A stretch of 64,000 bases of DNA from Breoghania corrubedonensis (GTDB taxonomy: Bacteria > Pseudomonadota > Alphaproteobacteria > Rhizobiales > Stappiaceae): positions 248,001-312,000 of the forward strand of contig NZ_QAYG01000004.1 of the NCBI RefSeq assembly GCF_003053845.1, given 5' to 3'. Both the position numbers and the translations under genes were made by a program. Positions 1 through 10,807 of the stretch are shown in pieces. The first letter of the stretch is position 1. The number at the start of each line of letters is the position of its first letter. Below the pieces are notes generated by a model. That model saw nothing but the letters and a program-made list of their open reading frames with translations. It did no database searches and was not told the origin of the DNA.

Positions 1-1
1 G

Positions 2-262
2 AGATCCATCACAGTAGATCGAAGCTACAACGCGAAGCTGACTTTCCGTGCTCGAAAGATGCGGGACACAACAGCCGACGAGAAAATCTTGCGGATGATC
101 AACAAGTGTCAAGGCGCTCTGACCATCCGTGCGCTGCTCGAACACGCGTCACTGAACAGTCACGACTTCAATGCCGTCGTCAATCTCATCGGCGACGGCG
201 CTCTCAAACACGTTTCATCCGGCCGCATCACAAGAGATAGCTTCGTTCGGAAAGGGCTCTGA
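2..262 (+). CDS. C-terminal end of a protein upstream of tniA (TnsA position), truncated by window edge
   Basis: The reading frame is open to the left edge and stops one base before the tniA start. The visible ~86 residues are charged and helical, ending ITRDSFVRKGL. In Tn7-like elements the gene immediately before tnsB/tniA is usually the TnsA endonuclease, and the helical C-terminus would suit a TnsA C-terminal domain, but no catalytic motif is visible. The product is therefore named by position only. The tight spacing to tniA suggests one operon. Confidence 0.45.
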   Translation, partial: RSITVDRSYNAKLTFRARKMRDTTADEKILRMINKCQGALTIRALLEHASLNSHDFNAVVNLIGDGALKHVSSGRITRDSFVRKGL

Positions 263-263
263 C

Positions 264-2405
264 ATGCATTCCGTGAATACTCGCATTCGCTTCGCAGCGA
301 ACACAAAAGTCATTGTCAACGACGTTGCCTATATGCCGATTGAAGAAGACGACCTCGGCTACGTGCTTCGTAGGATCGACATGCCCGAGGTGGTCGAGAA
401 TTTCACTCACAGTGAAATCAAGGACCTTCACAGAAGTGGAAATCTAATCGAAAAACTCGACAGCTTTTCTTCCGCGAGCGCAAAGATCCGACTAGGCCAG
501 TCAAATGTGCGCATTACGGATTTGAAACCTGAGACGCAACGCCTGGTCCTGTTTCGAAAGTTCATCTGCGACGAAATCATCCAAAGAGAAGAATCAAGAG
601 AGACCACAAGGACTGACAAGAGCCTCGCCCAAGCGCTGTGCGATCTTTACGCTCGCTATTGTTCAGAAGAACGCGCGAGACAAACAGCCGACGGTCGTTT
701 CGGTCAGAAGGGTGTCAATATACTCTGTTGTCCCTCTCCCACCACGGTTCGGCGCTGGCTCGTTCGGTATGAACGAGGTCATTTCAACGCGCTTTCCCTG
801 GTCCCGGGTTACGGGAGAAGCGGCAACAAGAAGTCGAGACTCGACCCCGCCGTCAACAGACTCATGTGGGAAGCGATCCTTGGCTATTCGAGCAGGCGGA
901 AGCCGTCGACGAAGGCAATCCACGACAATCTTAAGATCCTCATTCAGGCAGAGAACCAATCGCGACGTTCAGCGGAGGTCCCGTCTCTGACATGCCCAAG
1001 CAGAGCTACCGTTTCCAGAGCTGTTGGCCAGCTTCCGCAGTTCAAAGTCAATGCTGGCCGCGAGGGAGCCGACTATGCCCTCAAAAAATTCCGCATTGTA
1101 CATAATGGCTTGGAGGTCGAATGGCCGTTGGAGCGCGTTGAATTTGATGGCTGGATGATCTCACTCATCAGCTTCTATCAAAAGGCAGGCCTTTGGTCCC
1201 GCCTGACTGAGGCAGAACAAGCCGAGGTCGAGAAAGGCCGCTATTGGGCCTCGGCTGCCATCGATGCGCGGACCAGATGTGTTCTGGCACTTGTAATCGC
1301 GCCCAGCCAATCGGCGATCAGCGCAATCGACACACTTCGCATGGCGGTCAGCGACAAAGCACAAATCGCGAAAGCCGCCGGATGTCGGACACCCTGGGAC
1401 ATGTGCGGGCGGATCGAAAAAGTCGTCGCCGACAATGGCTCCGAATACGTGGCGGCGGAGTTCAAAGCTGCCGTCCTAGACCTTCACAGCCACTACGAGA
1501 TTGTGCCCGCAGGCCAGCCACAACTGCGCGGTCGAATTGAGAGATTCTTTCGGACAGTCGAACTCGGCCTCATGCAACACCTGTCCGGGCGAACGTTCGA
1601 AAACGTCGGCAGCAAGGGTGATTATGACGCCAACGCCAACGCTGTGTTCTCTGTGGAGGAGTTTGGCCAGCTTTTCGTCCGCTACGTCGTGGATGTCTAT
1701 CACAACACGCCTCATTCCGGGCTCGGAGGTGAAACCCCGCGCAACTGCTGGCAGCGGCTGACCAGTCAATTCGGAACCCAGCTACCTCCCGATCAACATG
1801 AGATGCTGCATGCCCTTGGAACATCGATCGAACGCAAGATCTCCAAGAGTGGCATCGAATTGCTCGGCCTCTACTACCAGTCCCTCGAGCTCCAAAAACT
1901 TCGGCGTAGTTCGCCAGCGAATGACTGGCTCGTTCGAATGGACCCAAGAGACATGGGATTTGTGTCCGTCCGCATCCCCAACGAGGGCTGGCTCACTGTC
2001 AAGTGTGGTCACGTAGGCTTGGATGGTGTCTCGGTATTTCACTGGAAGAAAGCCAACGAACTGCTGCGTACGCGCATGGCAGCCGAAGCAAAGATGAGCG
2101 AAGAGATTGTTCTGCAGGCCATCCAAGACGTCAAAGCCACAGCTACGGAGGCTGAACTCCGCGCTGGAATCGCAGCCCCAATCCTCGACCAGGCCCTTCT
2201 TTTAAAGCTCGAGCAAGAGATCGAGCGAGACTTCAGTAGATGTTCCGGCGATCCAACTGAAGTCGTGGACGGCGAATTCGACTTCGAAATCGAAAACACA
2301 CGATCCGCACCAATATCCATGACGGAAGATGCCGCGCCTGAGATGGAGCCGAATGTCGAAAAGGTTCCTGACGACGAAGACGATGAATGGCGCTGGGAGG
2401 ACTGA
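264..2405 (+). CDS. tniA: Tn7/Tn5053-type DDE transposase (TniA/TnsB family)
   Basis: A 713-residue protein, close in size to TnsB and longer than a typical Tn5053 TniA. It carries an integrase catalytic core of the retroviral type: first Asp in VEFDGW (~res 295), second in VVADNGSEY (~res 395), and Glu in RGRIERFFRT (~res 430). The N-terminal region is predicted DNA-binding, and the C-terminus is a beta-rich plus acidic tail (DDEDDEWRWED) of the kind that contacts the AAA+ partner. The ATG at 264 is preferred because it follows the preceding stop directly. TniA binds the transposon ends and does strand transfer. It is followed two bases later by tniB. Confidence 0.9.
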   Translation: MHSVNTRIRFAANTKVIVNDVAYMPIEEDDLGYVLRRIDMPEVVENFTHSEIKDLHRSGNLIEKLDSFSSASAKIRLGQSNVRITDLKPETQRLVLFRKFICDEIIQREESRETTRTDKSLAQALCDLYARYCSEERARQTADGRFGQKGVNILCCPSPTTVRRWLVRYERGHFNALSLVPGYGRSGNKKSRLDPAVNRLMWEAILGYSSRRKPSTKAIHDNLKILIQAENQSRRSAEVPSLTCPSRATVSRAVGQLPQFKVNAGREGADYALKKFRIVHNGLEVEWPLERVEFDGWMISLISFYQKAGLWSRLTEAEQAEVEKGRYWASAAIDARTRCVLALVIAPSQSAISAIDTLRMAVSDKAQIAKAAGCRTPWDMCGRIEKVVADNGSEYVAAEFKAAVLDLHSHYEIVPAGQPQLRGRIERFFRTVELGLMQHLSGRTFENVGSKGDYDANANAVFSVEEFGQLFVRYVVDVYHNTPHSGLGGETPRNCWQRLTSQFGTQLPPDQHEMLHALGTSIERKISKSGIELLGLYYQSLELQKLRRSSPANDWLVRMDPRDMGFVSVRIPNEGWLTVKCGHVGLDGVSVFHWKKANELLRTRMAAEAKMSEEIVLQAIQDVKATATEAELRAGIAAPILDQALLLKLEQEIERDFSRCSGDPTEVVDGEFDFEIENTRSAPISMTEDAAPEMEPNVEKVPDDEDDEWRWED

Positions 2406-2407
2406 CC

Positions 2408-3475
2408 ATGCAAGAGGCAGATTGCGTCGTCTCCATTGATGACGACAACGAGCACGCCGCTGAGCAGCAACGGCGCTTGCAGTCGCTCAAGAAAGAACTG
2501 CGGCGAACGTTTCTCTCGCTACGCCGGGATAGAGCACTCGCAGATGAACTGAACGAATTGATCTCAGATGAGCAACTCGTTTCCGAAGCGATGGACAAGG
2601 ATCTGGGAGGGCGCCTCGTAGAGGGCCGCGCGCTCGTAATTCTGGGTGAATCCGGCGCCGGAAAGTCTCGTTCCATCCACCGCGCCTTGTCCGATCGTTT
2701 CGGGAACTACCAGGCGGCCAACGCCCCTACCCGCCTCATCTCGATCACCGCTCCGTCTCCCTGCACTCTGAAACAGCTCGGTACAAGTGTTCTGCGGGCT
2801 ACAGGTTATGAGACAAGACGAGATCTCAAGGAGAATGTCGTTTGGGCGATGGTGCGCCGTCGATTGAAGGACCTGAACATCAGGTTCCTGCATATCGATG
2901 AGCTTCAGCACGCCGTTCAGATGAAGAGTGATGGAGAAATCCAGAAAGTCCGGGATACGCTCAAAGGTCTCATGCAGACGCCTGAGTGGTCTGTCTCCCT
3001 CATTCTCTCCGGGCTCCCCGAACTGGCGGTCTTCATTCAAGGCGACACGCAGGTCCGTCGACGCTGTCGATTCATCCGGTTTGAGCCGCTCGTGCCCGGT
3101 CGCGATGCAAAGAAGGTTGGCACCATGATCCGTAACCTTGCCCGGCGGGCAGATGTATCGGCGGACCACGTACTGGCAAGCACTTCACTCGCCTTGAGGT
3201 TGATCCACGCCGCGTCCGCACAATTCGGGATCGCGATCGAGCTTGCCCAGGATGCGATCCTCGCCGCTGTTCGCGAAGGACACAAGCAACTCACGCTCGG
3301 CCATTTCGCTACGACTTACCACGCCCGAACCGGGTGCGCTCCAAGCGAGAACATCTTCTCGATATCAGCAGATTTCCTGCTGATCGATCCTCAGCGCGCA
3401 CTGGAAGACGCGCCAAAGACCACGATTTCCGCGGATGGCGCTCCCAAACGACCGAAAGACAAGAGAAACGCCTGA
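2408..3475 (+). CDS. tniB: Transposition AAA+ ATPase (TniB/TnsC family)
   Basis: A 355-residue AAA+ ATPase. The Walker A motif is GESGAGKS (~res 82-89) and the Walker B is FLHIDELQHA (~res 165), as in TniB. These ATPases mark the target DNA and recruit the transposase; in Tn7-like systems they link the TniQ/TnsD target selector to TnsB. The start at 2408 follows the tniA stop after two bases, and the stop overlaps the tniQ start by one base (TGATG), so translation is probably coupled. Confidence 0.9.
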   Translation: MQEADCVVSIDDDNEHAAEQQRRLQSLKKELRRTFLSLRRDRALADELNELISDEQLVSEAMDKDLGGRLVEGRALVILGESGAGKSRSIHRALSDRFGNYQAANAPTRLISITAPSPCTLKQLGTSVLRATGYETRRDLKENVVWAMVRRRLKDLNIRFLHIDELQHAVQMKSDGEIQKVRDTLKGLMQTPEWSVSLILSGLPELAVFIQGDTQVRRRCRFIRFEPLVPGRDAKKVGTMIRNLARRADVSADHVLASTSLALRLIHAASAQFGIAIELAQDAILAAVREGHKQLTLGHFATTYHARTGCAPSENIFSISADFLLIDPQRALEDAPKTTISADGAPKRPKDKRNA

Positions 3476-5322
3476 TGCCTTTGCACCCAAAACTCACGCC
3501 TGAGCTCCACCCCGATGAATCGCCGATGAGCTTCTGCTCTCGCGCAGCATTTCTGAACGGACGCAGCGCGCGCGATTTCTGTCTGGATATGGGCTTCACG
3601 TTCCAGGAAATCATCGATGGCGTTCAGAGCGCACAGGACTCCCTTGCACGTCTTTGCAACATTCCCGAAGGCACCGATTTAGGAACACCAATTCGTCGAG
3701 ACGGTAGGACTTATTGGATTGGAGCCAACAAATTCACGCGCGCCACTCTCAGCCGACAAACCCTTTTCGTGTGTCCGCATTGCTTGGCTGATGATATCTC
3801 ACGCAGTCCCAATGTTCCGGCCGCAATCTATGGGCGAACGCGCTGGCTTGTATCATCCCTTAGAACCTGCGCCGTCCACGAAGCCAGTCTCGTGCCCGCC
3901 TGCAATGACGAGCGCCCAAGTCGCATTCACGACTTCACGATGCTCGTGGCTCCGACAGGTGCAAACCTGGCTCAAATCACTCGCGCAAGCTCACACAGGA
4001 ACTGCTCGCCACTGGAAGAATACCTTATGGCCCGGCTGGAAAACCGACCTGGCGAAGGAAATTGGCTAGACCGTTTTCCGGCGTACGCGGCGGCACGGAT
4101 CTGCGAAATTGTGGGAGCGGTTTCAGAGTTCGGGGTGCGCTTCCACTCCGCAGAACTTACGCCCAACGCCTGGTGGCACGCAGGGGGTCTAGGCTACGAA
4201 ATCGTTCGGGCTGGCCCGGAAGGCATCGGCCCCTTCCTTTGTGGACTTCAAAGTCAGTCAAGCGGATCCCCAAAAGCCTGGGCGCCCAGAATGATGTACG
4301 GGCGTCTCTATGAGTGGCTGGCCCACGAATCCGAGGACTCTTCCTATGATCCCCTTCGACATCTCATCCGCGAGCACGCAATTGACACCCTGCCATTGGG
4401 TCCGGGAGAAGAGATCTTCGGCATTCCAGTCGAAACGCGAAAGCTGCATTCTCTTCGCTCTGCTTCTGAAGAATACGCCGTCCATCCCAAGCGGCTGAGA
4501 AAAATCCTCCACGAGGTAGGCGTCATTGCCGACGATGCAATGTCCCTGACTGATGAACGAATTATGTTCCCGGCCAGCGAAGGTGGCCAGTACATTGCGC
4601 GCGCCAGTCAAAGCATGTCGATGGCTGCCGTGCGCGATTACCTGAACTTTCCCCGCCCAATTGATCGTAGCCTTTTCGAGGCGGGTATCCTCGTGCCCTG
4701 GGTGCGCGGCGGCAATGAGACACTGCACCATCACGCCTTCGCCAAGACGGATCTCGACGACCTAATGCAGCGGCTGATGAAGGACGCTTTGCCTAACGAC
4801 CAACCTGCCCTTCAAGATATTCCTGCGGCGGCCAGGAGAGCAAATTGCTCACAAGTCGAGATCGTCCAGCTTATTCTGGATCGCAAACTCAAAACGGTGC
4901 GCCTGCTCCCCGAAGAGCGTGGATATCTCTCGCTTCTGGTCAACGTCGAAGAGGTCAAGCCTCATGTGCGGCTTGAGGGTCATGGGGGCTTGTCGCTTCG
5001 ACAGGTGGAAAGGGAAATGCACTTATCGTCTGCGGTCGTGAAAGGCTTGCTCGTACACGGTCACCTGCCTTCGCAAACAGCCGTGAATCCCATCAATCGT
5101 TGTCCGCAAACCATTGTGAAACGGACCGATCTTGAACAGTTTATAGGCGACTTCTCATCGCTCCACACTCTCTCAAGAGAAACCGGAATCCACCATGTGC
5201 GACTGAACAGGCTGCTCCGTGAGTATAAGATCCGCCCGGCTTTCCCCGCCCAAGATGTGCCCGCCACCTTTTTCCGACGAAAGGATCTTCAGCGGATCAG
5301 CGAAGCCTTGGGGCTGGGATAG
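3475..5322 (+). CDS. tniQ: Target-site selector TniQ (TnsD-like)
   Basis: A 615-residue protein with the TniQ start block (HPDESPMSFCSRAAFLNG) and a zinc ribbon (CPHC followed by RTCAVHEASL near res 100-135). The long C-terminus has several helix-turn-helix-like segments, for example around LSLRQVEREMHLSSAVV and LSRETGIHHVRLNRLL. This is longer than Tn5053 TniQ (~400 residues) and nearer to TnsD-type proteins that read a specific attachment sequence. I infer site-directed rather than res-site-seeking transposition. No resolvase gene follows within the window, which also fits a Tn7-like rather than a Tn5053-like element. Confidence 0.85.
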   Translation: MPLHPKLTPELHPDESPMSFCSRAAFLNGRSARDFCLDMGFTFQEIIDGVQSAQDSLARLCNIPEGTDLGTPIRRDGRTYWIGANKFTRATLSRQTLFVCPHCLADDISRSPNVPAAIYGRTRWLVSSLRTCAVHEASLVPACNDERPSRIHDFTMLVAPTGANLAQITRASSHRNCSPLEEYLMARLENRPGEGNWLDRFPAYAAARICEIVGAVSEFGVRFHSAELTPNAWWHAGGLGYEIVRAGPEGIGPFLCGLQSQSSGSPKAWAPRMMYGRLYEWLAHESEDSSYDPLRHLIREHAIDTLPLGPGEEIFGIPVETRKLHSLRSASEEYAVHPKRLRKILHEVGVIADDAMSLTDERIMFPASEGGQYIARASQSMSMAAVRDYLNFPRPIDRSLFEAGILVPWVRGGNETLHHHAFAKTDLDDLMQRLMKDALPNDQPALQDIPAAARRANCSQVEIVQLILDRKLKTVRLLPEERGYLSLLVNVEEVKPHVRLEGHGGLSLRQVEREMHLSSAVVKGLLVHGHLPSQTAVNPINRCPQTIVKRTDLEQFIGDFSSLHTLSRETGIHHVRLNRLLREYKIRPAFPAQDVPATFFRRKDLQRISEALGLG

Positions 5323-5356
5323 TTCGCGCCCCCAATAATCAATACTGAAACCGACC

Positions 5357-5388
5357 AGCCCCGGGACCAAGCTCGGGGCTTTTTTTGT
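5357..5388 (+). terminator. Rho-independent terminator after tniQ
   Basis: A GC-rich hairpin with AGCCCCG and CGGGGCT arms is followed at once by seven T residues, 35 bases after the tniQ stop. It should end the transposition operon transcript. Confidence 0.85.
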
Positions 5389-5426
5389 CTCTTACGTTTT
5401 CGCATTCATGATTGCAGTTAAGCCGA

Positions 5427-5640
5427 GATTTTGAGGCAATTGATTGCGACTATTGAGGCAGTTTAATGCGCGCAATTCAGTACCCATGAAGCAATTCACA
5501 TATTTTTCTATATTATTTTCAATTAGTTACAAAATATATGAGGCATCCTATTGGTGTCATGACAGTTGGTGTCTGAGATAGCAAAGGATGGCCTGAGAGA
5601 AGCAAAGTCCGCCTCAATGAGCGCAACAGATTGCCTCGGT
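5427..5640. repeat. Facing arrays of ~22-bp repeats, candidate transposon end (TnsB/TniA sites)
   Basis: Two plus-strand units near 5430-5473 share TTGAGGCA, a short spacer and TTGC or ATGC. Three minus-strand units at about 5582-5637 share GAGGC, a spacer and TTGC, also spaced ~22 bp. Between the arrays lies the palindrome TGTCATGACA at 5556-5565; TGT/ACA termini are typical of Tn7-like elements. Repeated ~22-bp sites at this spacing are the hallmark of TnsB-type binding. The facing orientation is unusual for one end and could mean two abutting ends. The exact boundary is not proven. Confidence 0.5.
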
Positions 5641-5686
5641 GGGGAAACTTGAGAAATCAGGCCAGTGATTTCAGCAATAGGAAAAC

Positions 5687-5717
5687 CCGCCGATCGGATG
5701 CGATTGGCGGTTTTTTT
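5687..5717 (+). terminator. Rho-independent terminator with no obvious gene upstream
   Basis: CCGCC-GATCG pairs with CGATT-GGCGG around a GATG loop, followed by seven T residues. No gene on this strand ends nearby except tniQ, which has its own terminator. It may be the surviving terminator of a gene displaced by insertion of the element at the left. Confidence 0.65.
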
Positions 5718-6227
5718 CTTGCGCGCGATCCGCGCATGGCGCGCTTGCCGTCCCGGACCGGCGGCAACAATCTGTTGCCCCCTCCACCTCCCTATTCTTG
5801 CAAGCCTCACGTGCCCCGCAGGCCTGCCTGGCAGGTCCATGCGACGAAGCCTTCAGCGGATGGAACGCTACCGCCGCAGCCCCCAAAAGGCACGGCCGCA
5901 GGCGAACCAATAGCCTCCGGGAGATGCGCCGCAGCCTAATGGTTCCGTACAATAGGGACCTGCGATCATCGGCATGGGCCACTGCTTAAATCATAACCAT
6001 ATATGTCTATTTTTTTTGCATTTATTTTATTCCCGGCACCCGTCCGGCAACATTCCACACAAGCATCGTAACTCCCGGAAATCTCATCTGTGCTCGTGTT
6101 ATAGAAATACGATAATTTATTCATATACTTAAATAATGCTATTGCGACAATTCGCATCGACATCCCCAAGCTCGCCCCGATTGCCTAAAACTGAGCCTTG
6201 CACCGCGGCGAGCGCGCCTCGCACAAT
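5718..6227. other. Intergenic stretch, nothing recognised
   Basis: About 500 bases between the repeat/terminator zone and the GntR regulator. Base composition falls toward AT-rich at 5990-6130, as expected for a promoter region. No convincing coding sequence, RNA gene or repeat was seen. Confidence 0.5.
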
Positions 6228-6249
6228 GAAACCAATCGAAATTGGTTTC
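6228..6249. promoter_or_regulatory. Perfect palindromic operator candidate for the adjacent GntR regulator
   Basis: GAAACCAAT and ATTGGTTTC form perfect 9-base arms around a CGAA centre, 17 bases before the regulator start codon. GntR/FadR proteins bind short palindromes of this shape, so autoregulation and control of the transporter operon behind it are likely. Confidence 0.65.
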
Positions 6250-6266
6250 CCAAAGGCCTCCTTCTC

Positions 6267-6969
6267 ATGCCGGACGACAGACCGACCCGACGGAATTCCA
6301 GCCTCGCGCTGGAGCGGCTCAGGATCCTGGTCGACCAACTGCATCGTCAGGGACGCGACCAGCTTCCCACCGAGCGTGATCTGGCCGACGAGATCGGCGT
6401 CGGGCGCCGCGCCGTGCGACGGGCGCTGGAAGTCCTGGAGACCGAGGGCCGCATCTGGCGGCGCCAGGGCGCCGGTACCTTCATCGGTGAGGAGCCGGCG
6501 CGACCCGAGGAAGACCTGCGCAGCCTGCCTGACGCCACCAACATGCTGGAGGTGATGGAAGTACGCTTGCGCATCGAGCCGGCGCTGGCACAGCTCGCCG
6601 CGCTCAGGGCGACCCCGGACGACATCGTCGGCATGCGCCAACTGGCGGAAAAGGTCGCTGCCGCCGACGACATGGACGGGCGCGAACTCTGGGATGGCGC
6701 CCTGCACAGGGCCGTCGCCGCCGCTGCGGGCAATACCTTGTTCCTCGCGCTGTTCGATGTGGTCGACCGCGTGCGCCAGGATGACTCCTGGCGCCACGTG
6801 CGCGAAGCGCTGCGCACCCAACAGACCATCGAACGCTACAAGATGCAGCACGTCCAGATCCTCGATGCCATTGAGCGGCGCGATCCCGTCGCCGCCGAAA
6901 CCCTCATGCGTCAGCACCTGCTGGCCCTGCAGGAACGCCTGCTGTTTCGCACCCGGGAGGATGCGGTCG

Positions 6970-6980
<11 letters not shown>
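6267..6980 (+). CDS. GntR-family regulator, FadR subfamily
   Basis: A 237-residue protein. The N-terminal winged helix-turn-helix has the family signature LPTERDLADEIGVGRRAVRRAL, quoted here in part. The C-terminal all-helical FCD-type ligand domain has Arg/Asp/His metal-binding positions typical of the subfamily (EVRLRIEP, ...LHRAVAAAAGN..., HVQILDAIERRD). The ATG at 6267 lies just after the palindrome. It overlaps the start of the following ABC ATPase gene by 11 bases, so regulator and transporter are probably co-transcribed. The effector is probably an acidic or amino-acid-like metabolite linked to the transported peptide; this is inference. Confidence 0.88.
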
Positions 6981-7985
<1,005 letters not shown>

Positions 7986-7989
<4 letters not shown>

Positions 7990-9161
7990 GCGCCGTGACC
8001 ACATCCGAAAAGACGGTGGACCGCCCGCTTCCGCCGCGCGCGCCATATATTCTGGAGACGCGCGACCTCGTTCGCCATTTCGCCGCCGATGGCTCGCTCT
8101 TCGGCGACAAGGCCGTGGTTAGGGCGGTCGACGGCGTGACGCTTGGCGTCCGTCGCGGCGAGACGTTGTCGATCGTGGGCGAAAGCGGTTGCGGCAAGTC
8201 GACCCTTGCGCGGCTGTTGGTGCGCCTGATTAAGCCAACTTCTGGCGGTATCCTCTACCAGGGCCGGGACATCAGCGCGCTTTCGGAACGCGAGATGCGC
8301 GCCCTGCGCCGTGATCTGCAATTCGTCTTCCAGGACCCGTTCTCCTCGCTCAACCCGCGCATGACCGTGGGCGCGATCATCGAGGAGCCGATGCGCGTGC
8401 ACCGGATCGGCACGCGAGCCGAGCGTCGCCGCCGCGTCCGCGAGCTTCTGGCCCGTGTCGGTCTGCGCCCGGAATTCGCCGACCGCTATCCGCACGAGTT
8501 CTCCGGCGGACAGCGCCAGCGGATCGGCATCGCCCGCGCGCTCGCGAGCGGGCCGACGGTTCTCATCGGCGACGAACCCGTCTCCGCCCTCGATGTCTCC
8601 ATCCAGGCGCAGGTCATCAACCTGTTGGAAGACCTCAAGGAAGAGTTCGACCTCACCCTCATCCTGATCGCCCACGATCTGGCCGTCATCCGTCACATGA
8701 GCGACCGCGTTGCGGTGATGTATCTGGGCGAGATCGTCGAGCTGGCCGATACCGACGCGCTCTACGACCGGCCGCACCATCCCTACACGCAAGCGCTGAT
8801 GCGGGCGATCCCGGTCCCCTCTCCCCACGCGCGGGACATGGTCGCGGAGCTCACGGGCGATGTCCCATCCCCGCTGGCGCCGCCCTCCGGCTGCCGCTTT
8901 CACACCCGCTGCCCGCACGCGACGGAGCTTTGCGCGCAGAAAAAGCCGCATCTCGAAGCTTCCGGCGACAACCGCTTCGTCGCCTGCCACCACTGGCGCA
9001 GCGTCGCGGACAGCGCGGCGGGGTTGAGCGAGGAGCCGGCCCGCCCGGCCAATGCCGCGCACCGGCTCGCCCTTTACCGGGCCTGGACCAAGAAGCAGGG
9101 CCAAAACCCGGCAACTCAGAGCCCTACAGACCAGGCCCCCACCGTTCCTTCAGAGGAGTAG
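7986..9161 (+). CDS. Peptide ABC transporter ATP-binding protein (OppF/DppF type)
   Basis: A 391-residue second ATPase of the transporter. Walker A is GESGCGKS, the signature is FSGGQRQR and Walker B is [12 protein letters not shown]; note Gly in place of the usual Leu or Ala just before the DEP. It has the C-terminal [18 protein letters not shown] segment typical of DppF/OppF. The tail after ~res 340 (rich in Ala, Pro and Gln) is longer than usual. It is translationally coupled to the previous ATPase and followed six bases later by the substrate-binding protein. Confidence 0.92.
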
Positions 9162-9166
9162 ACGGA

Positions 9167-10675
9167 ATGAACAGGAAGTTTCTGGCAACGCTCTTGTTGA
9201 GCGTCGCCGCCATGACGGGTCAGGCTTTCGCCCATGACCTCAGGATCGCGCTGCAGTCCGATGCCGACGTGCTCGATCCCGATCAGTCGCGCACCTTCGT
9301 CGGACGCATTGTCTACACCTCGCTGTGCGACAAGCTTGTGGACATCACGCCCGGCCTCAAGATCATCCCGCAGCTTGCGACCGAATGGTCGTGGGGCGAC
9401 GACGGCAAGACGCTGACCATGAAGCTGCGCGAGGGCGTCACGTTCCACGACGGCGAGCCGTTCAATGCCAAGGCCGTCGCCTACAACATCAATCGCTCCA
9501 AGACGCTGCCCGAGTCGCGCCGCAAATCCGAACTGGCTTCGGTGGACTCGACCGAAGTCGTCGGCGATTACGAGATCAGGTTCCACCTGAAGCAGCCTGA
9601 CGCCACCCTCATGGCGCAGCTCGCCGACCGCGCCGGCATGATGATCGCACCGCAGGCAGCGGAAAAGGAAGGCGCAGACTTCGGCGCGAACCCGGTCTGC
9701 TCCGGCCCGTTCAAGTTCAAGGAGCGTGTCGCCCAGGATCGTATCGTTCTGACGAAGTACGACAATTACTGGAACGCCGACAAGTTCCACTTCGACAGCG
9801 TCACCTTCCTGCCGATCCCCGACACCACCGTGCGGCTCGCGAACCTGCGCTCCGGCGACATCGACATGCTGGAGCGGCTGGCGGCAACGGACCTTGCCGC
9901 CGCCAAGGCAGATCCCAACCTGAAGGTGGAAGCGGCGACCTCGCTCGGCTACCAGGGCATCACCATCAACACCGGTAACGGCGAGCATTCCAAGACCCCG
10001 CTTGGCGAAGACAAGCGCCTGCGTCAGGCCCTGTCGCTCTCCATCGACCGCGACGCGCTGAACCAGGTCGTTTTCGAGGGCGCTTTCCAGGCGGGCAACC
10101 AGTCGATCTCGCCGTCGAGCCCCTGGTACGACAACAGCAACCCCGTGCCTGCCCGCGACGTGGAAAAGGCCAAGGCGTTGCTGAAGGAAGCCGGCTATGA
10201 CCGACTTGAGATCGAGATGTCGGTCCCGAACAACCCGGTTCAGACCCAGGTCGTTCAGGTGCTTCAGGCCATGGCGGCGGAAGCCAACATCGATATCAAG
10301 ATCGTGTCCAAGGAATTCGCCAAGCTGCTTTCCGACGACAGCTCCGGTGATTTCATGGCTTCGCAGATCGGCTGGTCCGGCCGCGTCGATCCCGATGGCA
10401 ACATCCACGCTTTCGTCACCTGCAAGGCCGGCCTCAATGACAGCGGCTACTGCAATCCGGAAGTCGACAAGCTCCTGAATGCCGCACGAGCCACCTCCGA
10501 CGACGAGGCGCGCAAGAAGGACTACGACGCCGCGAACGCCATCTTGCTGGACGAACTGCCGATCATCTACCTCTATCACGAGAAGTGGATCTGGGCGATG
10601 AACAAGAAGCTGGAGGGCTTTACCGCCTATCCCGACGGGATGATCCGGCTGGAGAACGTCACCTACGCGGATTAG
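9167..10675 (+). CDS. Periplasmic peptide-binding protein (SBP family 5)
   Basis: A 502-residue protein with a Sec signal peptide (MNRKFLATLLLSVAAMTGQAFA, about 22 residues; quoted only to locate the cleavage after AFA). The family 5 core follows: LATEWSWGDDGKTLTMKLREG, with fixed features TFHDGEPFNAKAV and LRQALSLSIDRDAL. A Shine-Dalgarno GAGGAG lies 10 bases before the ATG. It delivers substrate to the permeases downstream. Presence of a gamma-glutamyltransferase homologue at the end of the operon points to gamma-glutamyl peptides or glutathione as ligand; that is inference. Confidence 0.92.
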   Translation: MNRKFLATLLLSVAAMTGQAFAHDLRIALQSDADVLDPDQSRTFVGRIVYTSLCDKLVDITPGLKIIPQLATEWSWGDDGKTLTMKLREGVTFHDGEPFNAKAVAYNINRSKTLPESRRKSELASVDSTEVVGDYEIRFHLKQPDATLMAQLADRAGMMIAPQAAEKEGADFGANPVCSGPFKFKERVAQDRIVLTKYDNYWNADKFHFDSVTFLPIPDTTVRLANLRSGDIDMLERLAATDLAAAKADPNLKVEAATSLGYQGITINTGNGEHSKTPLGEDKRLRQALSLSIDRDALNQVVFEGAFQAGNQSISPSSPWYDNSNPVPARDVEKAKALLKEAGYDRLEIEMSVPNNPVQTQVVQVLQAMAAEANIDIKIVSKEFAKLLSDDSSGDFMASQIGWSGRVDPDGNIHAFVTCKAGLNDSGYCNPEVDKLLNAARATSDDEARKKDYDAANAILLDELPIIYLYHEKWIWAMNKKLEGFTAYPDGMIRLENVTYAD

Positions 10676-10807
10676 GCCGCCCACCCGCGCGCCGCAAGCG
10701 CGCCGGCACCGCGACCTGGACGCCATTTGTCCGCCAACTGTTCCGGGGTGCCCTTCGTGGTGCCCCGGGACCTCCCCAACGGCCCGTAAGGCGCATCGGA
10801 TACAGCC

